A stretch of DNA of 10,463 nt from Treponema sp. (GTDB taxonomy: Bacteria > Spirochaetota > Spirochaetia > Treponematales > Breznakiellaceae): contig JAISAN010000175.1 of NCBI GenBank assembly GCA_031266635.1, positions 1-10,463 of the forward strand. The letters are read 5' to 3'. The notes beneath the pieces are model-generated. The model made no database searches. It was not told the DNA's origin and saw nothing but the letters and a program-made list of their open reading frames with translations. Positions 1 to 8,400 of this stretch are shown here, piece by piece; position 1 is the first letter of the stretch; every line of letters begins with the position of its first letter. The translations under genes and the position numbers were made by a program.

Positions 1-2324
1 GAGCGGTTGGCCAGCCGGGGATGGGAAAGGAGGGACAGTTCGTGGTAATGGGTGGCAAAAAGGGTCCGGCAGCGGACCCGGTTGAGCAGGTCTTCACTCA
101 CCGCCCAGGCGATAGAGAGGCCGTCGTTCGTACCGGTTCCCCGGCCCACCTCGTCCATGATCACCAGGCTTTTTTCCGTGGCGGTGTTGAGGATATAGGC
201 GGTTTCATTCATTTCCACCAGAAAGGTAGATTCCCCCCGGGCCAGGTTATCCGAAGCGCCGACCCGGCAGTATATCCGGTCGGTCATGCCGGTAAAAGCT
301 TCCCGGGCGGGAACAAAACTCCCCATCTGGGCCATGATGACGATGAGGGCGGCGGATCGGAGATAGGTAGATTTACCCGCCATGTTCGGCCCGGTGATAA
401 GGGCAAAAGCTATGTTCCCCTCGTCCCCGGAGCTGTCCAGGACAATATCGTTGGGAATATATTCGCCGCTGCCCAGATGGGCTTCCACCACCGGGTGGCG
501 GCCCTCCCGGATTTCCAGGCGGCGGCTTTCATCGATCCGGGGACGAACCCAGCCCCGGACGGTGGCGGCCCTGGCCAAAGACTGGGCCACATCCAGCTCG
601 GCGATGCGCCGGGCCGCGGAAGCAAGCTCCCGGAGGCAGGACTTGGCCTTTTCCCGGATTTCCAGAAAAAGCTGTTTTTCAAGATCGATAATTTTATCCG
701 AAGCCCCGTTAATATCCGATTCCAGGGCCGCCAGCCGGTCGGTGGTAAACCGTTCCCCCCCCGCAATACCCTGCCGCCGGATAAAGTGGGGGGGAACCCT
801 GGTTAGATTGGCTTTGGTAACTTCAAAAAAATACCCGATGATCCGGTTGTACCGGATCTTGAGGCCCGTTATTCCCGTGGCCCGCCGTTCTTCCTCCAGA
901 TAGGATTCCAAAAGCTGGCGGCCGTTATCCCGGAGGGAACCAAGTTCATCCAGTTCCGGGCTGTAGCCCGGACGGATCAGGTTTCCTTCGGTCAGGAGGA
1001 TCGAAGGGTCTTCGGCGATCCCCCGTTCCAAAAGGTCCCGGATCTCCATAAGCCGGAGAAAGGCCGGAGAAAGACCGTTGAAAAAATCTTCGCCGGGCCG
1101 GCCGGTTTCGTTCCGGGGCCGGAGCGCCTCGTATTCATAAACCAGGGAAAGATTCCCCCGGCGCTCTTTCAGATACCTGCAGGATACCAGGGCGTTTTTA
1201 ATGGACAGCATATCCTTGCCGTGGGCCTTGTCCATGGCAAGCCGGGCGCTGAGCCGTTCCAGATCGGGGATTTTCCCCAGGATCTCCCGGATGGAACCAA
1301 GCCGCGCCTGATTCCGGTAGAATGTTTCCACCATGTCCAGCCGGGCGGAGATCCGGTCCAGGTTCCGCAGGGGATGGAGAATCCGCCGTTTCAGGAGCCG
1401 GCGGCCCATAGCGGTCCGGGTCTCGTCCAGCACCTCCAGCAGGGAAAAATGCATATCCCCGTCCCGGAGGTTGCGGATCAGCTCCAGATTCCGCTGGCTG
1501 GATTCGTCAATTCCCACAAACTCCGCATCCTGATACACAACCAGGGACCGCACATGGGGGATCAGCCCCTTGGCGGTATCGTCCAGGTAATCCAGCAGGG
1601 CCCCGGCAGAAAGAATTTCCGGGCTCTTGTCCTCCAGGCCGAAGCTTTTCAGGCTTGAAACGCCCAGTTGTTTTTCCAGCCGCCCGCGGCTCCTGTCCAT
1701 GTCGAAAAGCCAGTCCGCCCAGCGGTTCAATACCAGGTCCGGATGGTCCCGGATCGCCTGGGCTATGCTTTCCTCCTCCTCCAGCAGGGATTCCTGGATC
1801 ACCATTTCCTTTATCTGCAGCCGTTCCAGTTCCTGCCTGAGCCGTCCTTCCCCTTCCTCCAGGGGAAAGGAGGCGGCGTAAAAATCGCCGGTGGACAGGT
1901 CAATATACGCGAAAGAGAGAAACGACGGGGTCGAGGCAAGGCTGGCAAGGTAATTGGAACTTCCCTTGTCAAGGAAATCCTCATCCACCGTGGTTCCGGG
2001 GGTGATAACCTCCACCACCTTCCGTTCAATAAGTTTTTTACCCTTTACGGGCTCGGAAAGCTGATCGCAGATGGCGATCTTTTTCCCGCATTTCAGGAGC
2101 CGGGCAATATACGACCGCGCCGCATGGTAGGGTATCCCGCACATGGGATTACCATGACGATTCGTGAGCGTAAGATTTAAAAGGGCGGAAATTTCCAGGG
2201 CATCATCGAAGAACATCTCGTAAAAATCACCCAGCCGGAAGAACAAGACTTCCCCCTGGTGATCCCTTTTTATCCGCCTGTATTGATCCAGCACGGGGGT
2301 TGACTGATCCCTCTCGCCGGTCAA
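1..2324 (-). CDS. mutS: DNA mismatch repair ATPase MutS (C-terminus outside window)
   Basis: MutS dimers recognise mismatches and small loops and recruit MutL in an ATP-dependent way. The frame is open from about 2363 to the left edge; 774 codons are visible and about 100 C-terminal residues are missing. With a TTG start at 2324, the mismatch-wedge motif GDFYEMF puts Phe34 and Glu36 almost where E. coli has Phe36 and Glu38. Connector, lever and clamp domains follow (about residues 120-590). The ATPase domain has Walker A GPNMAGKST (645-653, Lys651), Walker B with signature SLVIMDEVGRGT (Glu725) and the ATHYHEL histidines (759, 761). In the signature the usual GRGTST reads GRGTGT. The start is uncertain: no ATG lies upstream of the FYE motif, and a good GGAGG (2350-2354) sits 25 bases before this TTG. 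GTG at 2294 is a second choice. The gene lies 39 bases after skp and is probably co-transcribed with it. Confidence 0.95.
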   Translation of the reverse strand, partial: MTGERDQSTPVLDQYRRIKRDHQGEVLFFRLGDFYEMFFDDALEISALLNLTLTNRHGNPMCGIPYHAARSYIARLLKCGKKIAICDQLSEPVKGKKLIERKVVEVITPGTTVDEDFLDKGSSNYLASLASTPSFLSFAYIDLSTGDFYAASFPLEEGEGRLRQELERLQIKEMVIQESLLEEEESIAQAIRDHPDLVLNRWADWLFDMDRSRGRLEKQLGVSSLKSFGLEDKSPEILSAGALLDYLDDTAKGLIPHVRSLVVYQDAEFVGIDESSQRNLELIRNLRDGDMHFSLLEVLDETRTAMGRRLLKRRILHPLRNLDRISARLDMVETFYRNQARLGSIREILGKIPDLERLSARLAMDKAHGKDMLSIKNALVSCRYLKERRGNLSLVYEYEALRPRNETGRPGEDFFNGLSPAFLRLMEIRDLLERGIAEDPSILLTEGNLIRPGYSPELDELGSLRDNGRQLLESYLEEERRATGITGLKIRYNRIIGYFFEVTKANLTRVPPHFIRRQGIAGGERFTTDRLAALESDINGASDKIIDLEKQLFLEIREKAKSCLRELASAARRIAELDVAQSLARAATVRGWVRPRIDESRRLEIREGRHPVVEAHLGSGEYIPNDIVLDSSGDEGNIAFALITGPNMAGKSTYLRSAALIVIMAQMGSFVPAREAFTGMTDRIYCRVGASDNLARGESTFLVEMNETAYILNTATEKSLVIMDEVGRGTGTNDGLSIAWAVSEDLLNRVRCRTLFATHYHELSLLSHPRLANR

Positions 2325-2349
2325 CTTACTGGCAGATCTGATTTTAATG

Positions 2350-2354
2350 CCTCC
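2350..2354 (-). promoter_or_regulatory. GGAGG in the skp-mutS gap, start codon partner unclear
   Basis: A perfect GGAGG on the minus strand lies 9 bases after the skp stop and 25 bases before the TTG chosen for mutS. At the ideal distance of 7 bases the in-frame codon is ATC (2342-2340), not a usual start. The site may serve an unusual ATC start, or act from a distance on TTG 2324. Confidence 0.4.
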
Positions 2355-2363
2355 AGGGACAAA

Positions 2364-2909
2364 TTACCGTTTTGTCTTATCCTGCAAATTTTGAATAAGT
2401 TTGTCCGTAATGTCAACCGTGGGACTATACCACAGGATGCCATTATTATCCTTCAGGTTAAGGACCATGCTGTATCCCTCACTTTCGGCGATATAACGGA
2501 TCTCGTCAAAAACCTGTTCCCGGAAGGAATCGGATTGGGTAAGCTTCTTTTTTTGCTCCTCCAGTTCCGCGGTTTTCAGGCGGTAATATTCCTTGAGGAA
2601 TTCGGATTTCCGGTATATTTCATTTTCCAGCCGGAGCCCCTGCTCCTCTTCCCCCTTCAAAACCGCGTCGGCCTGTCTGATTTTCAGGGCCTGAATTTCA
2701 GCGGTCATCCGGTCAATTTCGGCCTGTACCCGGGCGCTCCGTTCCTCAAATTCCCGAACCGCCCGGGATTCCCAAAAAAAGGCCATATACACCTTGGGCA
2801 GGTCCACCACCGCAAAGCGAGTCAATTGCTGGGCGCCCAAAGGAGCGCCGCAGAAAAGGCCGAAGATACCCGTTATTATCAGACCAGTTACACCGCGTTT
2901 CATCATCAT
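2364..2909 (-). CDS. skp: Periplasmic chaperone of the Skp/OmpH family
   Basis: The 181-residue protein is of usual size for Skp/OmpH, a trimeric periplasmic chaperone that carries unfolded outer-membrane proteins to the BAM machine. It has an N-terminal signal peptide: Lys4/Arg5, a hydrophobic stretch to about residue 20, and a probable cut after GAPLGA (residue 26). Next comes a family-typical opening, RFAVVDLPKVY. A long, charged coiled-coil region rich in Glu, Lys, Arg and Gln (about 48-130) would form the tentacle arms. The C-terminal part, EGYSMVLNLKDNNGILWYSPTVDITDKLI, restores the beta/alpha head and matches the usual 'vDiT' ending. Cys20 is not in a convincing lipobox because Phe precedes it. 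Three ATG codons stand in a row (2909, 2906, 2903), and the Shine-Dalgarno spacing favours the second. bamA ends 6 bases upstream and mutS follows, as in other spirochetes. Confidence 0.9.
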   Translation of the reverse strand: MMMKRGVTGLIITGIFGLFCGAPLGAQQLTRFAVVDLPKVYMAFFWESRAVREFEERSARVQAEIDRMTAEIQALKIRQADAVLKGEEEQGLRLENEIYRKSEFLKEYYRLKTAELEEQKKKLTQSDSFREQVFDEIRYIAESEGYSMVLNLKDNNGILWYSPTVDITDKLIQNLQDKTKR

Positions 2910-2913
2910 AATA

Positions 2914-2917
2914 CCTC
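2914..2917 (-). promoter_or_regulatory. Ribosome-binding site of skp overlapping the bamA stop
   Basis: The minus strand reads TGAGG, where TGA (2918-2916) is the bamA stop and GAGG is the skp Shine-Dalgarno. The distance to the three consecutive ATG codons is 4, 7 and 10 bases; the middle one has the best spacing. Overlap of stop and ribosome-binding site points to translational coupling of bamA and skp. Confidence 0.7.
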
Positions 2918-5414
2918 AATAGGTAGATATGGCAAAAGATATGACAAAATCAACCCCCGATCCGGGATTTTCATTCCCCCAGATAGTCCCTCTTTCCCAA
3001 TGGAATAAACCATCCACAACCCTGAACCGTTTGGCAAGGCTGAAGCGGAAAGGAAACTGGGGTATGGTAAAACGAATACCCCCGCCGAAGCTGAACCGCA
3101 GATCCTCAATGGAAAAAGCCCGGAAAAACCGCTCCGGGTTTTCCTTAACCCCCGCGGCATCGAAAAAGAAATCCCAGGAAAGCATATTGGCCACAATGGG
3201 GAAACGGAGTTCCGCCCAGTTTTCCCAGAGGGCAAGGCCCCGGTTACGGTATTCCGAGTTCCAGCCCCGGCCGATAAACATACCGTCTACCGAAAGCTTG
3301 TTGGCGTCCTCGATGGGCACCGTCTGGTCCCGGGCGCGGCTTTTGGTTATCAGGGAGACGCCGGTATGAATGCCGAAAACCGCCTTAAAATTCCAGTTCT
3401 CCGTTAGCTCAAAATCAAAGAGCGTAAGAAAATATTCCGCCTTGGTATCGCTCCTGAGATAATGCTCCCGCTCATTCGGCAGGATGCCGTAAATCCCAAA
3501 CCGCTGAATCCCATAATAACCGCTGGAAGGATTATAATAAATATCCCGCTGATCCAGGGCCAGGCTGGTCCAGAGGGAATCTTTTGGAGTCCAGGCGTTG
3601 TTTTCTTCCCGGAGGGCGGGATCAAAGGGGCGGTATATCTGGGCGTCATAACCGTTGCGGATAAGCCCGGACCGGATCCCGCCGCTCAGGGAGAGGTTGC
3701 CCACAGCGGTACTCCAGCGGTAACCGGTGGTGAAGCCCAGCGACAGATACCACTGGTTGTACAACATGAGGTATTCATTGGGGGGAAGCCTGCTGGCGGC
3801 CTCATATTCCTCATAGGAACTAAAACCGTCGGGATAGGCATAGGTCTCATCGCCGTTAAAAAAAGGCGCCGTATTATTTGTCGCCGCGTATTTTTTGGCC
3901 CACTGCACGGTAAAATCAAAGCCCCCGGAAAGGGGCAGCCCCAGTATCCACCGCTGGGTATATTCCAGGGACCCGCTGAAAGTATCCGGGGAGGCGTTTA
4001 CCTCGGCCCCCAGCATATTTCCCGTGCCCCGGAAGTTACGGTCGTTCCATTTCAGGAGGAGCGATATGGGGAAGGTGTCCGGATCGGCGCTGCCGGAAAA
4101 GGTCAGCCCGAATTGAACATCCGTGGTTGGCTGTTCCTCAACGGTAAACACCAGATCCATCAGACTGTCTTCGCTTCCCGGCGGGGTATCGGGGATCACA
4201 TTGGAAAAGTACTGGAGGTTATAGAGATTCCGCATCCCGTCCAGAACCTTGGTCCGGGAAAAAACATCCCCCGGTTCCAGGGGAATCTCCCGGAGTATCA
4301 CCTCGGTTCTGGTTTTTTCATTTCCCCGGATAATGATATTTTCGATATGGGCCCTGCCCCGTTCAACAATGGGTATCCGGTAGGAGATGACCCCATTTGT
4401 GGTATCCCGGTCTTCTTCCCGGCCTATGGTGTTAAAAATATAGCCGTTTTCATAATACAGTTCCGCCACCCGCTGCAGGTCCGCCTCTACCCGCCGGGCG
4501 TTTACCGTCTCGCCGATCTTTGAGCTAACCAGGGCGGCAAGCTGTCCGGTGGAAAAAATACGGTTCCCCTCAAAGGTAATGCCCCCAAAGGTATAGATAT
4601 TCCCTTCAAAGATCCGGAAGGTGATGATCAGGTTGTTGTTGCCCTTCTCATCCCGCTGCGTATTCCGGATCACGTCGGTTATTTCCGCATCGATATACCC
4701 CCGGTCGCGGTAATATTGGGTCAGGGTATTCCGGTCGGCCAGGAGCTTGGCTTCCTGAAAAGCGCCGTCGTTAAGCAGATTTTTCGCCTTGAGGGATAAC
4801 TGTCCCCGGAGCGTCCGGGTGGAAAAGACCGAATTTCCCTCAAAACGAAAATCCTGGATGGTTATTTTTTCACCTTCGGTAATAAAAAAGGTCAGAACCA
4901 TTGAAGAATCGGCGCCGGCCTGGGTCTCATGCCGGACCGTAACATCGGGATACCCTTTTTCCAGATACTTGTTGAGTATCGCCTGTTCATCCACCCGGAT
5001 TTTCATCTGGTTCACCACATCATTGGTCTTGATGGACACGGTGTCCAAAAGCTCATTCCTGCGGATATGACTGTTCCCCACAAAATTAATCCGGCTGACA
5101 ATGGGCCGCTCGGTTACGGCAAAACGGATGATAACCTCCGATCCCCGTTCATCCGAAGGGACCGCGCTGGGGGAGATCAATTCAAAATATTCCAGGGCGT
5201 AAAGCTGGCCCTGGATTTCCCAGAAAATATCATCATCAAAAAGCCGGCCCTTATAAGGGTCCATAAGCCCTTCCAGTTCCGAGAGTTTTACATGCTTGAG
5301 ACCGGTAAAAACAATATCCCGTATCGGTTTTCCCTGGTACCATCCTTCCTGCTGCTGGGTAAACCCGGAGAAAGCGACAACCATTATTAAACAAACAACC
5401 AAAACTAAACGCAT
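2916..5414 (-). CDS. bamA: Outer-membrane protein assembly factor BamA (Omp85 family)
   Basis: BamA is the essential outer-membrane insertase that folds beta-barrel proteins. The 832-residue protein starts with a signal peptide (about 1-20). Five POTRA domains follow (about 29-105, 105-182, 183-272, 272-353, 355-428). Several show the typical 'I..F.GN..' first strand, for example INFVGNSHI, FRFEGNSVF, ITFEGNRIF and IIIRGNEKT. Residues from about 433 to the end form the beta-barrel. The loop-6 motif, VRGF in E. coli, appears as GRGW (715-718). The chain ends FVISFAISTY, a beta-signal-like strand closing on Tyr rather than Phe or Trp. An acidic, Tyr-rich stretch (about 508-552) is probably a long surface loop. 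AAGGAGT lies 4 bases before the ATG, which fixes the start. The gene follows tamB by 32 bases, and its TGA stop lies within the skp ribosome-binding site. Confidence 0.95.
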   Translation of the reverse strand: MRLVLVVCLIMVVAFSGFTQQQEGWYQGKPIRDIVFTGLKHVKLSELEGLMDPYKGRLFDDDIFWEIQGQLYALEYFELISPSAVPSDERGSEVIIRFAVTERPIVSRINFVGNSHIRRNELLDTVSIKTNDVVNQMKIRVDEQAILNKYLEKGYPDVTVRHETQAGADSSMVLTFFITEGEKITIQDFRFEGNSVFSTRTLRGQLSLKAKNLLNDGAFQEAKLLADRNTLTQYYRDRGYIDAEITDVIRNTQRDEKGNNNLIITFRIFEGNIYTFGGITFEGNRIFSTGQLAALVSSKIGETVNARRVEADLQRVAELYYENGYIFNTIGREEDRDTTNGVISYRIPIVERGRAHIENIIIRGNEKTRTEVILREIPLEPGDVFSRTKVLDGMRNLYNLQYFSNVIPDTPPGSEDSLMDLVFTVEEQPTTDVQFGLTFSGSADPDTFPISLLLKWNDRNFRGTGNMLGAEVNASPDTFSGSLEYTQRWILGLPLSGGFDFTVQWAKKYAATNNTAPFFNGDETYAYPDGFSSYEEYEAASRLPPNEYLMLYNQWYLSLGFTTGYRWSTAVGNLSLSGGIRSGLIRNGYDAQIYRPFDPALREENNAWTPKDSLWTSLALDQRDIYYNPSSGYYGIQRFGIYGILPNEREHYLRSDTKAEYFLTLFDFELTENWNFKAVFGIHTGVSLITKSRARDQTVPIEDANKLSVDGMFIGRGWNSEYRNRGLALWENWAELRFPIVANMLSWDFFFDAAGVKENPERFFRAFSIEDLRFSFGGGIRFTIPQFPFRFSLAKRFRVVDGLFHWERGTIWGNENPGSGVDFVISFAISTY

Positions 5415-5418
5415 CTAT

Positions 5419-5425
5419 ACTCCTT
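5419..5425 (-). promoter_or_regulatory. Ribosome-binding site of bamA
   Basis: On the minus strand AAGGAGT lies 4 bases before the bamA ATG (5414), inside the 32-base tamB-bamA gap. It is the strongest Shine-Dalgarno in the window, which suits a highly translated essential gene. Confidence 0.8.
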
Positions 5426-5446
5426 GTAATAAAATCCGGATTTCCA

Positions 5447-8400
5447 TTAAAACGACCTGGTCCAGGTTAAAGTAATGGAAGTATCATTTACAAACCAGTT
5501 TTCGGGATGGGTAGGGATAAAATCCCAGCGGATATTAAAAAACGGCCCTTCCAGTTCCATGCCAATGTCCGTTTCAAAGGTTAAACCTCCCATGGTGGTT
5601 TTGTTTTTATCGTACCGCAAGGACAACATGGCCTGGGCAAATACATCCGGCCCAAAGTACTTTCCCAGAAAAACAGTTGTGTTATCAAAATAGTTACCAA
5701 CCCCGTTAATCCTGTCAACCGGGCTCTGCAGCCCCGTGGCCTGAAATACCGCGTTCTGAAGCACCTGGGTCCGGAACGAAAGCATATCGAGCCGTAAAAA
5801 TTCCCGCACCTGCCGTTCCAGGCGCCGTACCACGCCGAACTGGGCCAGAGCATCCGTAAGCGAATTGGCGAACGCCTGCTTAATTGCCCCGCTGGACTCA
5901 TCCACCGGCGCGCCGGTTAGATTCTGCCCTAAAAGAGCAAAAATTTCCATCTGGGAAAGGGGCGGGCTGGATTCGAAACGGGCGGTAAAGGACAGCAGGG
6001 GGGCATTCTCCACGATCATGGAGATGGTTACCGGACCTTCGTTGGTCCGGTCCCGGACTTCCGCCCTGACGCTTATCCGGGGATCAAACTGAATCTCGTT
6101 TTCCCGGAACGTGAGGGAGCCTTCCTTGATATAAAAACTCCGTTCAAAGTAAAACAACTCCCCGCTGCGGATTTTTACGTCACTGGTCAGGGAAAAACGC
6201 CGGGCCAGGGTGTCGGTAGTAACTTTGACCAGGGTTCCCATATCCGCGCTGGCCTGGAGTATGGGAAATTCGGAATTGGGCCAGAGGAATTCGACCTTTC
6301 TGCCGGTAAGGACATTAATATTCACATTCACCGGTTTTTGGAGATCGGCAAACATATCTATTCCCTGGGCCTGGTTAATTTCATCGGTATCCAGGCTGAT
6401 TTCCGTCTCGTTGGCGGTTAAATTTCCGGTAATGCCAAAGACCATATCTTCCATGGAGAGCGTCATATCTCCTGAAACAAGGCCCTGGGCCAGAAAGCCG
6501 GTAATATCGAAATCAAAGGGGATGGGGGTCTCATGGGGAACATGAATATCCATGTTGAAGATATTGGGAATCCACCGGTCAAACCGGAACCAGCCCATTA
6601 TACTGCCCGCCCCGCCGCCGACCGTCGCCGGTACGGGGCCAAAAATCATTTCATTGCCCTCAATGGCTACGTCAAAAGGAATGGGAAAAATATCTTTGCT
6701 GATATAGCCGGGCACCTGAATCCGCAGGCTGTTTCCCCGGGCCCGGCCGAAAAATTCCGGGTCTCCCAGCGGCCCCCGGATTTCCAGGGCGGCGTTTACA
6801 TAACCGCCGGTAAAAACAATATCCGTATTGGAGGGGATAAAATTCCAGAGGCTCTTGAGGTCGATATACAAATCCGGCGTTTGGGCATTGATGGTTTTGG
6901 GGCTCAGGTTCCCGGTAATGGAACCGCGGATGGGAGAGGGGCTGGAAAGCCCGGCGTAAAAATCCCCGTTTCCGTCTATCTGAAGCCGGATCATCTGCCG
7001 GGGGCCGCCGCTCAGGGAAAGGACCGGCCCCTCCCGGGAAAACAGGAACTCAAAAGGCTCCCCGGAACGGAGGGCGTCCAGCCGGGCCTCCGAAACATAG
7101 ATGCCTCCCCGGAAGGAATCAAGGGCCCGGGAAAATTCCAGCCAGGATTGGGAGGAATCAAACCCGGCGTTCATGGCAAAGACCAGGTCCAGAGTCCTCC
7201 CCGCCGCGGCGCCCTGGATAACGGCTTCCGTCTCCATCCGGGAAGCGGCCCGGTTTACCCGGAACCAGGGGATCGACACATTAAGGCCCGCCAGACTCAG
7301 ACGTAAGTCCTGGAGGGAGAATTCTTCCGGGTCCAGTCTCGCCTGGGCGGAGGCCAGAAATTCCGCGTCCTGGATTCTGCCGTTGAGGGAAACCAGTTGT
7401 ATATCCGCCTGGAAAGACTCCACCGAATTCCACGAAACTCTTATATCTCCATCGGCCAGGGCGTTATAGGAATTGGACAGGAACCGGCCCAACTGGGCCC
7501 GAAAAGCGGAAAGCCGGAGTTCAAACTGTTCGTCCTGGTAGGAAGCTTCCAGATTATACCGTTCGTCTCCCGAGTCTTTTTCCATGATCAAAGTGCCGGT
7601 AAAATCCTGGTCCCAGGCGATCAGGGCCTTTCCGTTCAACTCCCCCTTGCCGTCATCAAAGACAATCGAGGGAAACAGGGCGCCGTCCTGATCCAGCCCG
7701 CCGGAAAGGCGGAACGCCGCCCCCGGAGACCCGGGGGTTAAGATGTCCAGTAATTCAAGGCGGTCCACATCAAAAGACCAGGACCGGGGAGATTCATACC
7801 GGAGGATACTTTCAAGGTTCAAACGGGCATATTGCCCCCTGAAGGGAACGGGTATATCCGCCGCTTCAATGCGGCCCGAATACCCCCCGTTTGGGGAGGG
7901 ATTGATATAAGCCCGGAGGCCGTAGGAACCATCAATACTCAAAGACCGGGAATCAAGAACAAGTCCCTCAAAAAAGTAGGAGAGGTCCCGGTAATTGGTC
8001 ATTAAAGAAAAGGTCAGTTCCCGGGGATTGGAAAAGTCCATGTAGCCGTTCAGCAGCAGCCCCCCCCTGGCCCAGGTAATCTGGCCCTCGGTCAGATCAA
8101 AACGCTGATCTGTTCCGGAAATGGAAACAAGGCCGGAAATATCAGGAATCCCCTTATGGGCAATAACAAACAGCGGCGCGTTGTAGAGGACATGCTCAAA
8201 ATCGGTGGTAAAAAATATCTCGGTAGTAATGGCAAGGTTGTCCTGGATATTACGGAGCGCCGGGGACAAAACCGGCGTTTTGACAAAAGACGCCGTCATT
8301 TCGTTTAAATCCCCAACGGAAAAGGAATCCAGATTAAAGCTAAGCTCCACCTGCCGGGGTTCATAATCAAAAGAACCGTTCAGCGACAGGGAACTCCGCC

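Noticed and set aside
21..2180. Long plus-strand open frames opposite mutS (up to 261 codons)
   Set aside because: They mirror the codon pattern of a clearly real mutS, have Pro/Gly/Arg-rich sequences with no domain, and lack ribosome-binding sites.
2850..2909. Skp as a lipoprotein through Cys20
   Set aside because: The residue before Cys is Phe, which does not fit even the relaxed spirochete lipobox; a normal signal peptidase I site follows.
3462..4523. 353-codon plus-strand frame opposite bamA
   Set aside because: A by-product of the GC-rich codon use of bamA; no recognisable domain, signal or context.
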